From positions 1 to 20,720 of the IMG/VR virus record IMGVR_UViG_3300037119_009977: 20,720 bases of DNA; one strand, 5' to 3'. The notes beneath the pieces were generated by a model. The model was not told where the DNA came from. It saw nothing but the letters and a program-made list of their open reading frames with translations, and did no database searches. Both the position numbers and the translations under genes were made by a program. Positions within the stretch are counted from its first letter, which is position 1; each line of letters begins with the position of its first letter. This DNA comes from a virus. Of this stretch, positions 10,866 to 17,867 are shown piece by piece.

Positions 10866-12996
10866 GGTTGATTATTCAGTATTAAGTTTAGAGAGTGATC
10901 CGTTTGGCGCTGAACTATTTATGCGTGGGCAGCGTGTGTCAGCGGATGATCGCTCGGAGATGCGAGCGGCTTTACGGGCGGGTGAGCTGGACGAGGTGGT
11001 GTTCTCGGCGGTTGTGTATCGGGATGGTCCCAATAGCAATCATACGCGCTTTCGGGCGGGGGATCTTCAGAAGTTTGCGTCTAGTTTTAGCGGCAAGCCT
11101 TTCTTGCGCAATCACGATGTGGCGGACATTGGCTCTAGGGATGGCGTGATCCTCAGCTCAACGTTGGTTGGCGGCGAGTTTCGGCAGGAGATCCGGTTGA
11201 CCACTGAACGGGGAATGCGGAGTTTCCTCGAGGGCGTGATAGACCGGTTTAGCATTGGCTGGTATTTCGAGGATGTGGATTGCTCGATTTGCGAGTCGAG
11301 TTGGTTTGAGTGTGGTCATTGGCCAGGGCAAAAGTACGATGGCGCCCGTTGCGAGTTGGTGTTTGTGGGTCCGCGTGGCAAAGAGACAAGTGCTGTCAAT
11401 GCGCCGGCGGTTGAGGGAACTAGGTTGTTGGATCAGTTGGCTAGGTTGAAGCGTTCCGCCATGGGGGCGGAACAGTTTAACAAGGAGCGAGGAATGTCGA
11501 AAGATGAGAATGTGATTTTGTTGCCGAACGGCAGTAGTAAAGTGGTGGCTGCGTTGGCTGATGCTCTCCCTGCGGCGCCGGCTGTGGAGAGCGCGCCTAC
11601 TGCGTCGGTGGCGCGGGAGGTGGTCTCCAGCGGCCTGGACGAGATCCGTACGATTCGGGCGCAGATTGAGGCGGACAGAGTTGAGCAGTTGATTGTAGAC
11701 TCTCGGCTGCGTGAGGAAGGGAAGGCGGTTGTCAGGCTTGCGGCTAAGGGTCAGACGCCAGAGTTTGCGGCTCAGCTGATTGAGGCGCAGCGTAAAGCGG
11801 ATGGAGCTAAATTCGAAGCGGGGCTGGTGCGCGGTATTCGACCGGTGGTCACGGAATCGATGATGAACACGCCGCTCGACCGTGTACAGGGCGCCTGGAA
11901 TTGGTTGCTCGGCGATACCTCGGAGGTTGCGCCTCCGCCTTCCCTGCGCAATGTGCGTGACTTGTATTTGGCGGTAACTGGTGACTTTGACTGGTACGGT
12001 AGATTCAACCCGGAGTGGTCGCAGCTGGCGGCTGCAACGACGACAACACTTGCCGGCATGACGGTCAACGCGCTGAACAAAGTAACGCGGCTGCACTATG
12101 ACAACATGGCGACCTATCGTTGGTATGAGAATATCGTGGCGGTTGATCCGCATGATGGCTCTACCCAGGCAGTTCAGCTGATCATGATGGATGGTATCGC
12201 CAACTTGCCCATTGTGTCTGAGGGTGCGGCTTACACAGAAGCGACGGTCGGCGATAGCAAAGAGGTGATGAACTTCACCAAGCGCGGTCATTATGTCGGC
12301 ATCACCTTAGAGTCGATCCGGCGCAGTGATGTTGTGCGGTTGCAGGCGGTTCCGCGGCTGTTGGTGCAAGGGGCGATTCGCAGTAGATCTGCGGCGATTG
12401 CCAGTATCTTCACGGTGAATACAGCGACGGGACCGGTGTTGGCTGATGATAGTACGGCGCTGTTCCATACCAATCATGGCAACACGGCGACCACTGCCTT
12501 TGATGCGCCGGGTGTGGCGTGGGCAGCTGCGCGTAATCGTATTTTCCGCCAGGCCATTCCGGGGACGGCCAAGCCTCTTGGGCTTTGGCCAAAGTGGGGT
12601 CTGTTCCCGATGGATCTCTATGACCAGGCTTTGACTTTGTTCGGTTATGGGTCGGGTGATGTGGGTAAGCCTGGACCTAGCTTTGGGCAGACGGTTAACC
12701 CTTATGGTGATAGTCGGGCGGCTGATCCTCGGCCAATTCCGGTGGTGGTGCCGGACTGGACGGACGTGACCAACTGGGCCTACATCGTCGATCCTCGCTT
12801 GCATCCTGTGATTCACATGGCCTATGCCAATCAACCGCAGGGTGGGGCGCACGCGCTGCCGGAGATCTTCGAGGTGACGGATGCCAGTAGTGGGTTGATG
12901 TTCTCGAATGACACCATGCCGGTCAAGATCCGGGATTGGTGGAGCTATGGTGTGTCGACGTATGTTGGTGTTGGTAATAATATCGTTGCTGGTTAA
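10852..12996 (+). CDS. Prohead protease-scaffold-major capsid fusion
   Basis: A 714-aa polyprotein with three parts. (1) Residues about 45-190: a prohead serine protease of the HK97/S78 type, with H88 (FLRNHD) and S134 (RFSIGW) as likely catalytic residues, followed by a Cys/His cluster (C144-x2-C147, C154-x-H156, C167). (2) About 215-335: helical, charged scaffold/delta-like region (DEIRTIRAQIEADRVEQL, QTPEFAAQLIEAQRKA). (3) About 340-714: a Mu gpT-like major capsid protein (TLAGMTVNALNKVTRLHY, LPIVSEGAAYTE, FTKRGHYVGI). These are usually two or three genes. A strong internal ribosome site and ATG in frame at 11494 (residue 215) should also yield a 500-aa scaffold-capsid product. The protease would process the assembling head. 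Confidence 0.88.
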   Translation: MAESKVDYSVLSLESDPFGAELFMRGQRVSADDRSEMRAALRAGELDEVVFSAVVYRDGPNSNHTRFRAGDLQKFASSFSGKPFLRNHDVADIGSRDGVILSSTLVGGEFRQEIRLTTERGMRSFLEGVIDRFSIGWYFEDVDCSICESSWFECGHWPGQKYDGARCELVFVGPRGKETSAVNAPAVEGTRLLDQLARLKRSAMGAEQFNKERGMSKDENVILLPNGSSKVVAALADALPAAPAVESAPTASVAREVVSSGLDEIRTIRAQIEADRVEQLIVDSRLREEGKAVVRLAAKGQTPEFAAQLIEAQRKADGAKFEAGLVRGIRPVVTESMMNTPLDRVQGAWNWLLGDTSEVAPPPSLRNVRDLYLAVTGDFDWYGRFNPEWSQLAAATTTTLAGMTVNALNKVTRLHYDNMATYRWYENIVAVDPHDGSTQAVQLIMMDGIANLPIVSEGAAYTEATVGDSKEVMNFTKRGHYVGITLESIRRSDVVRLQAVPRLLVQGAIRSRSAAIASIFTVNTATGPVLADDSTALFHTNHGNTATTAFDAPGVAWAAARNRIFRQAIPGTAKPLGLWPKWGLFPMDLYDQALTLFGYGSGDVGKPGPSFGQTVNPYGDSRAADPRPIPVVVPDWTDVTNWAYIVDPRLHPVIHMAYANQPQGGAHALPEIFEVTDASSGLMFSNDTMPVKIRDWWSYGVSTYVGVGNNIVAG
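11453..11496 (+). promoter_or_regulatory. Internal ribosome site and hairpin deciding a second capsid start
   Basis: An 8-bp hairpin (11453-11460 with 11466-11473, GTTCCGCC) is followed by AAGGAG (11482-11487) and, 6 bases on, an in-frame ATG at 11494. The arrangement copies that before the next gene (hairpin 13001-13017, AGGGAGG, ATG 13041). It looks like a former intergenic region that lost its stop codon and still directs capsid synthesis. Confidence 0.7.
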
Positions 12997-13000
12997 TCTG

Positions 13001-13017
13001 TCCGCCATTGGGGCGGA
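13001..13017 (+). repeat. TCCGCC hairpin before the decoration gene
   Basis: A 6-bp stem (TCCGCC, 13001-13006 with 13012-13017) and 5-base loop, beginning 4 bases after the capsid stop codon and ending 14 bases before the ribosome site of the next gene. The same CCGCCATNGGGGCGGAA pattern occurs at 11455-11472. No T-tract, so it is not a terminator; mRNA protection or processing is possible. Confidence 0.65.
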
Positions 13018-13040
13018 AGTAAAGAATAGAGGGAGGAAAC

Positions 13041-13415
13041 ATGCAAGGGAATATGATCCGCCATACCGCGCATCTGCACGGGACGTTGGCGGCCAATGCG
13101 CAGGGATATATCTATCTGCCCAAGGGCGGCACGTTGATTTCGGTGTGGGGTGTGGCCAGTAACGCCAGCAATGCGACGCTCTCTTTGGGGACGGTGGCCA
13201 GTGCGACGGGGATTAAGACGGCTTACGCTATTGGGCAGTCGGGTGTCACGATCGAGAAGAAGAAGGGCGATTGGGATGGTGTGTTGAATACACTCGGCGC
13301 TGACGAGAATTACTATGTGGCGCCGGGGACTACGTTGTTGTGGACGCTGGACTTTGACGGCGCTGCTGGTACGGCTGGTCAGAATGTCACGGTCGGTTTT
13401 GACTTCGCGGAGTGA
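13041..13415 (+). CDS. Capsid decoration/stabilisation-like protein
   Basis: A 124-aa protein with AGGGAGG close before the ATG at 13041. It is glycine, alanine and threonine-rich and almost wholly beta (GYIYLPKGGTLISVWGVASNA, ATLSLGTVASA, GTTLLWTLDFDGAAG). Size, beta content and the position just after the major capsid gene fit a head decoration protein or a small head-associated fibre. There is no signal or membrane segment. I see no family motif, so the call rests on position and fold type. It belongs to the late operon; 44 bp separate it from the capsid gene. Confidence 0.6.
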   Translation: MQGNMIRHTAHLHGTLAANAQGYIYLPKGGTLISVWGVASNASNATLSLGTVASATGIKTAYAIGQSGVTIEKKKGDWDGVLNTLGADENYYVAPGTTLLWTLDFDGAAGTAGQNVTVGFDFAE

Positions 13416-13420
13416 TGACT

Positions 13421-13609
13421 ATGAAAGAAGAAGATCTGCTTGTTACGATTGCGCAGGGTGGCGAGTTTGATGTAACCGAGGCGATCCGTGAGTTGTCGAA
13501 GCGGGTGCTGGCTTTGGAGGGTAATGGATCCATAAAGTCGGGGAAGATGCTCGGTGATGTGAGATCTGAAACGAGTGAGTCAGCGGCTGCGCGGGCTAGA
13601 GCGAAATAG
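13421..13609 (+). CDS. Small hypothetical virion-operon protein
   Basis: A 62-aa protein starting with KEEDLLVT. The ATG at 13421 is preferred since GGAG lies 8 bases upstream; an ATG at 13415 overlaps the previous stop but has the site too close. It contains a helical stretch FDVTEAIRELSKRVLALEGN that could form a short coiled coil, followed by a basic, serine/alanine-rich tail. Unknown function. It sits between decoration and lysin genes and could be a minor structural or assembly protein. Confidence 0.55.
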   Translation: MKEEDLLVTIAQGGEFDVTEAIRELSKRVLALEGNGSIKSGKMLGDVRSETSESAAARARAK

Positions 13610-13614
13610 GGTTT

Positions 13615-15504
13615 ATGGCGAATCTAATCGGCTTGCACGACAGGGAGGCGACGGCGTTAGCGGTAGCGGATAGCTGGATTGTCGATACGGTGGCGCTGTC
13701 GGAGAACCCGGTGGCGCCGGCGTATGATCCGCGCTTTCGGTGGCTGGTGCGGCTGAACTTTGGTTATGGCTCGACGGGTACGCTGCCGGCAGTTGGTGAG
13801 TACGATGATTTTGCGGCGAGGGTGGCGAGATATGTGGCGGGCTCGACCAATTGTACGCGCTGGATCATTGGCAATGAGCCCAATCTCTCGCGGGAGTGGC
13901 CAGAGGGTGAGCCGATTTATCCCTGGAATTATGCTGCCTGCTTTAAGAAGTGTAGAGAGGCGATCCGCGCTTTGCCTGGGCATGAGCGTGACGAGGTCCT
14001 GGTGGCGGCGAGTGGTCCGTGGAATGCGGAGCTGAAGTATGAGGTTAACCCAAATGGCGATTGGGTTATTTACTTCGGCGATCAGCTGGAATGGATCGGC
14101 GATGGGTTTGACGGTGTGGCCCTGCACGCCTACACGCATGGCTATGATGTTGGCTTGGTGAGTAGTGAAGCGGTGATGAATGCGCCTTTTGATGGGTGGC
14201 ACTATGAGTTTCGTTGCTATCGGGATTACCTGTGGAGAATGCCTGAGAAGTATGACAGCAAACTGATCTATATGACCGAGGCCAATGGCAATGGTGAGTG
14301 GCAGGCGGTCGGGTTGATGCCGGCGATGTTGGGTGAGATTGAGGCGTGGAATGCCGGCGAGTTTCCTCAGGTGAACTGTGTTTGCATGTTTAGGTATCCT
14401 GACTTCGACGATGGTTTTGCGATGGTCGGTCACGATGACGTGATGGCGGAATATCATACTGCGGCGCGGGCTGGGTATGAGTCTCCTGCGGGTGGCGCTG
14501 GCGTCGTGCTTCCTCCTGTAGATGCTGGTGACGGGATCGTTGAGGATGGGCTTCAGCATTGGGACCCTGCGCTGGATCTGCGGGGCACGGATCATCTGCT
14601 CGGCGAGGCGGCGGCTGGTGAATATGTTTGGCGTGTGATCGTCGGTGATTACTTTCCGCCGGGCGATGGGCCTGGGGAGGCGCAGGGTCGGGTGAATACC
14701 TTTCTGACGGTGGTGGATGAGAATGATCATTTGCTGTCTGATGTGCGAGTGCGTTGGTTTTGGGCGGATGGCGAGGAAATGAAAGTGACGACAGTTAAGA
14801 GCGATCCGTGGCTGGGTGGTGAATACAGTTTAGATTTCTCGATGTACGAGGGAGCGCCGGCGTATGGCTTCGAGATCTTGGAGGATGCTTCGGATATTAT
14901 TTGGGGCTTGGGACTTGGATCTGTGGAGCACCGGGGAAGCAAAGAGCACTGCGCTTATTATTTCAAGCTGCAACGTCAGCGGCAGGGTGTGGCGAAACCT
15001 CCTGTAATCGTGGAACCTCCATACTTGGGACCGCTGTTGATCTGGCCAGTTGCCGGCGAAGTGACGCAATGGTTCGGCGAGAATCCGGATCGCTATGTAC
15101 GTTTTGGCGAGCCCGGGCATAACGGGATTGACATTGCTTGTCCTGTTGGAACTCCTGTGCGGGCTGTGAGCGCCGGCGAGGTGATGTTTGCCGGGTGGGA
15201 CGAGAATTACGGCTGGTATATGCGGCTGTGGCACGCGGCGATCGAGAGTCACGCTTTCTATGCACACTTGGACGAGCTGGCGGCTACGGTCGGCGATGCG
15301 GTAGGGCGTGGTGATGTGGTGGCGCGCAGTGGCAATAGCGGGAATAGTTCTGGACCCCATTTGCACTATGAGCTCCGAGGCGGAACGCGTGAGGGCAACT
15401 ACTACGCGGTGAGTGTGGGCTATGGCAAGGGGCGCTACAATCCGCTGACGGCCTATGTGGTGACGGGATCTGCGCTTGATCCTGGTGTAGCGGTCGTGTT
15501 GTAA
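13615..15504 (+). CDS. GH clan A-like glycosidase fused to M23 endopeptidase (lysin)
   Basis: A 629-aa, two-enzyme protein. Residues 1-290 look like a TIM-barrel glycoside hydrolase of clan GH-A type: WIIGNEPN gives acid/base E88, and LIYMTEANGNGEW gives the likely nucleophile E222. Residues about 310-460 are a beta-rich linker domain with carbohydrate-binding-like character (WRVIVGDYFPPGDGPGEAQGR, WFWADG). Residues 473-620 form an M23 (lysostaphin-type) zinc peptidase: H502-x3-D506 (GHNGIDIACPVG), H551 (YAHLD) and H582-x-H584 (PHLHYEL). Together it could cut both sugar and peptide bonds of the cell wall. The holin-like gene follows immediately, so it is likely the endolysin, though a virion-borne lysin is also possible. 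The ribosome site is weak and start coupling is likely. Confidence 0.85.
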   Translation: MANLIGLHDREATALAVADSWIVDTVALSENPVAPAYDPRFRWLVRLNFGYGSTGTLPAVGEYDDFAARVARYVAGSTNCTRWIIGNEPNLSREWPEGEPIYPWNYAACFKKCREAIRALPGHERDEVLVAASGPWNAELKYEVNPNGDWVIYFGDQLEWIGDGFDGVALHAYTHGYDVGLVSSEAVMNAPFDGWHYEFRCYRDYLWRMPEKYDSKLIYMTEANGNGEWQAVGLMPAMLGEIEAWNAGEFPQVNCVCMFRYPDFDDGFAMVGHDDVMAEYHTAARAGYESPAGGAGVVLPPVDAGDGIVEDGLQHWDPALDLRGTDHLLGEAAAGEYVWRVIVGDYFPPGDGPGEAQGRVNTFLTVVDENDHLLSDVRVRWFWADGEEMKVTTVKSDPWLGGEYSLDFSMYEGAPAYGFEILEDASDIIWGLGLGSVEHRGSKEHCAYYFKLQRQRQGVAKPPVIVEPPYLGPLLIWPVAGEVTQWFGENPDRYVRFGEPGHNGIDIACPVGTPVRAVSAGEVMFAGWDENYGWYMRLWHAAIESHAFYAHLDELAATVGDAVGRGDVVARSGNSGNSSGPHLHYELRGGTREGNYYAVSVGYGKGRYNPLTAYVVTGSALDPGVAVVL

Positions 15505-15515
15505 AGGAGGGTTGC

Positions 15516-15698
15516 GTGGCTGGATTTCTTGGCTTGCTGATCTTGGTGATTGTGGTGGCGTTGGTGGCGTACTTGGCTTTTTATGCTTTGGCTCAGATTC
15601 CGTTGCCTGAACCGGTGCGTGTTGTGCTGGTTGTGGTGATGGCGCTGATCATCATTCTCTTTATTGTTCAGCGGTTTGGTTTGTTGGTGGGGGTGTAG
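15516..15698 (+). CDS. Holin-like two-span membrane protein
   Basis: A 60-aa protein with a GTG start at 15516 and a strong AAGGAGG 6 bases upstream. It has two hydrophobic segments (about 3-27, FLGLLILVIVVALVAYLAFY; and about 36-55, VVLVVVMALIIILFIV) joined by a short loop with PLPEP. There is no clear positive tail. Small size, two spans and the position directly after the M23 lysin fit a class II or minimal holin, which would form holes or pores in the inner membrane to release the lysin. A spanin or another membrane protein cannot be excluded. Confidence 0.68.
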   Translation: MAGFLGLLILVIVVALVAYLAFYALAQIPLPEPVRVVLVVVMALIIILFIVQRFGLLVGV

Positions 15699-15699
15699 G

Positions 15700-16311
15700 G
15701 TGGCCAATCTAATCGCCGATTACCGCACGGACATAGACAACTTACTGGCCACTGCTGTTGATTCGTCGACCTGGACCACAGCGATCAAAGATCAGGGTCT
15801 GCGCATGGCGTTGGACGAGCTCAACGATCATTTGATCTATGAGGCATCCTTTACGGTGACGATTGCGGGGTATGAGCAGGATCTCTCTGCCATCGTTGGG
15901 CTGAATCAGGTGCGTTTGGTCGCTTACCCTTGGGTCGATGGGTCGGACTTCTCTGGCTGTTTGGCGGAGTGGCGGGTGACGGGGATCAATAAGATCTATC
16001 TGACTCGGGTGCAACCGGCGGTGGGTGAGATCTTGCGTGTACGATATAGTAAATCGCATACGATCAGTGGGCTGGATGCGGCGGTGGCGACGACGGTGGC
16101 GGATCGGGATCGGTCTCTGGTGGGATGGTGGGGCGCGGCCTTTGCCTGTGATTTGCGCATTCGCCAGATCTCGGAGAATCCAGCGCTGCCGGCTGCGGCC
16201 GCGGGTACACTGCGGTTGACTTCGGCGCAGTACAAAGGGCGAGCGACGGAGATGATGAGCCATGTCCCTGTACTTGGGCGCACGCGTTGGGGATCGATTG
16301 GGCTGGAGTAA
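15700..16311 (+). CDS. Head-tail connector-like structural protein
   Basis: A 204-aa protein. The GTG at 15700 follows the holin stop by one base and has GGGGG 6 or so bases upstream; earlier in-frame starts lie inside the holin gene. N-terminal: LIADYRTDIDNLL, then TTAIKDQGLRMALDELNDHLIYEA, a helical opening common in phage connector or head-completion proteins. The middle is beta (YEQDLSAIVGLNQVRLVAYPWV, EWRVTGINKIYLTR, ILRVRYSKSH). The C-terminal part (ADRDRSLVGWWGAAFACDLRI) is helical. The pattern resembles head-tail connectors of the gp6 type, but I cannot place it firmly. It is the last gene before the terminator-like hairpin at 16332. Confidence 0.55.
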   Translation: MANLIADYRTDIDNLLATAVDSSTWTTAIKDQGLRMALDELNDHLIYEASFTVTIAGYEQDLSAIVGLNQVRLVAYPWVDGSDFSGCLAEWRVTGINKIYLTRVQPAVGEILRVRYSKSHTISGLDAAVATTVADRDRSLVGWWGAAFACDLRIRQISENPALPAAAAGTLRLTSAQYKGRATEMMSHVPVLGRTRWGSIGLE

Positions 16312-16331
16312 GCGCTTGGTGGCGTGGGCGG

Positions 16332-16366
16332 GGCTTCCGGTAGGGGTGGAAGCCTGTTTTTATTTT
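16332..16366 (+). terminator. Intrinsic terminator or attenuator in the late operon
   Basis: GGCTTCC (16332-16338) pairs with GGAAGCC (16348-16354) around a 9-base loop, followed by TGTTTTTATTTT. It lies 20 bases after the connector gene and before the tail genes, for which no separate promoter is apparent. Partial read-through would set the ratio of head to tail proteins. Confidence 0.7.
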
Positions 16367-16377
16367 GGGGGTGAGCT

Positions 16378-16437
16378 ATGACGATTACACGCGGTTACTT
16401 GCTGGTAAACGATGCCAGCAAGGAGAAGTTTCTATGA
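16378..16437 (+). CDS. Possible 19-aa leader peptide before the fibre gene
   Basis: ATG at 16378, with GGGGGTG just upstream, encodes a 19-residue peptide (MTITRGYLLVNDASKEKFL) ending in TGA at 16435-16437. That stop overlaps the fibre gene start at 16434 (ATGA). It lies immediately after the terminator hairpin. Such overlap is typical of translational coupling; the peptide itself need not have a function. Size gives little statistical support. Confidence 0.35.
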   Translation: MTITRGYLLVNDASKEKFL

Positions 16438-17867
16438 ATGAGGGATCTCTAGACGCTGGCTATCGTTTAGCCACCGACGCTCAGTTTAAAGAGCTCTCCA
16501 ATTTTAGTCTTCCGCCGCGGGCTGGGCGCATCACGGCGATTGAAGCGAGTGGACAGGTGCGGGTAGAGACGGACGATCCTGACGGCGGCGATGTGCTGGC
16601 CTGGCCACTGAACGGCTTCACCTATGCGGTGGATGATGTGGTGTACCTGGGCTTTGCGGTTAACTCTCCTGACTCGGCGATTGTGATTGGGAGCTTGGGC
16701 CATCTGCCGCTGCTGAGTCACGTGGTGGTGGGGACGCTGGATCATGGCAGTGAGTTGACGGGACTCAGCGGTGATGACCATGTGCAATATGCGCTGTTGG
16801 CGGGGAGATCTGGCGGTCAGACGTTAAGGGGGGATATTGGCAGCGCCGGCGCGCTGGTGCTGATGAGTACAGCGCACGCGACCAAGGGTAAGATCCTGTT
16901 TGGAACATCGGCCTATGATGAGGTCAATAACCGGCTTGGTGTGCAAACGGCGGCGCCAACGAAGCCGGTGCAGGTTGGCGCGGCGGTAACGGATATGCAC
17001 GCGGCGGGCGCTATGTCCGTGATAAACAATACTGCCGGCGCGGAGTTTTCAGCGGCGACGGCGGCGGGGAGTACCTCACGCTCCGGCTTCTCCTTAATTC
17101 GCTCGCGCGGTGACTTTACGACGCCAACAGCGGTGCAGGCGGACGATAGTTTGGGCTTTGTTGCCTTCAAGGGCTACGACGGCGCGACGATACAGGCGCC
17201 GGCTTTGCTCGAGGCCTTTGTAGATGGCATTGTAAGTAGCGGTGTGGTCCCAGCGCGCTTGTCCTTTATCACGGGTAGTAATGGGGCGACACGAGCGGCG
17301 CGGCTAACCATCTTCAATGACGGTACGATGGTAACGGGCGGTTTGACCAGTGTTGGCGCAAATCAACTTGGCGTCAAGGCAGGCGCTAGCGCCAACGATG
17401 CCGCGGTGGGTGGGACGCTCTATGAGACGCGCACGGCTACGGGGAATGCCGGCGCCGGCGAGACTGATTTGGCGGCGTATAGTGTGCCGGCCAATACGCT
17501 GAGTGTCGACGGCATGTCTGTGTGGTTCGAGGCGTCGGGGAGTTGCGCGGCGAACTTGAATGCGAAGACATTGCGGGTTCGGTTTGGTACGGCTGGCGTG
17601 AATCTGATCCTGTCGGCGACGGTGACGGGCAGTGGCGCCGGCGCTAAGTGGGTTTTGCAGGGCAGGGTGGTGCGTAGTGGCGCCTCGGCCGAGAAAGGCT
17701 ATGCCTCGGTCAGCGGGACGTTTATTACGGCGGCGGCTGATGTGGTGACGACACTCAATCAGGCAAACAATACGGCGACGACGTTGAAGATTACGGGTCA
17801 GGCGACGGCCAATAATGATATCGTGCTGGAAACCTTCCGGGCGGAGTGGTCGGACGCCAACGTATGA
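16434..17867 (+). CDS. Tail fibre/receptor-binding-type structural protein
   Basis: A 477-aa protein. The ATG at 16434 is preferred over the upstream in-frame TTG at 16365 since AAGGAG lies 8 bases before it. Residues 30-100 form a beta domain with VRVETDDPDGGDVLAW. Then comes a motif common in phage fibre and surface proteins: DDHVQYALLAGRSGGQ (about 115-130), followed by STAHATKGKILFGTSAYDEVN. The remainder is glycine, alanine, serine and threonine-rich beta structure, typical of trimeric fibres. The last 130 residues (GETDLAAYSVPANTLSVDGM onward) form a separate beta domain, likely the receptor-binding tip. Its stop overlaps the start of the next gene by ATGA, implying joint translation in fixed ratio. 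Confidence 0.72.
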   Translation: MNEGSLDAGYRLATDAQFKELSNFSLPPRAGRITAIEASGQVRVETDDPDGGDVLAWPLNGFTYAVDDVVYLGFAVNSPDSAIVIGSLGHLPLLSHVVVGTLDHGSELTGLSGDDHVQYALLAGRSGGQTLRGDIGSAGALVLMSTAHATKGKILFGTSAYDEVNNRLGVQTAAPTKPVQVGAAVTDMHAAGAMSVINNTAGAEFSAATAAGSTSRSGFSLIRSRGDFTTPTAVQADDSLGFVAFKGYDGATIQAPALLEAFVDGIVSSGVVPARLSFITGSNGATRAARLTIFNDGTMVTGGLTSVGANQLGVKAGASANDAAVGGTLYETRTATGNAGAGETDLAAYSVPANTLSVDGMSVWFEASGSCAANLNAKTLRVRFGTAGVNLILSATVTGSGAGAKWVLQGRVVRSGASAEKGYASVSGTFITAAADVVTTLNQANNTATTLKITGQATANNDIVLETFRAEWSDANV

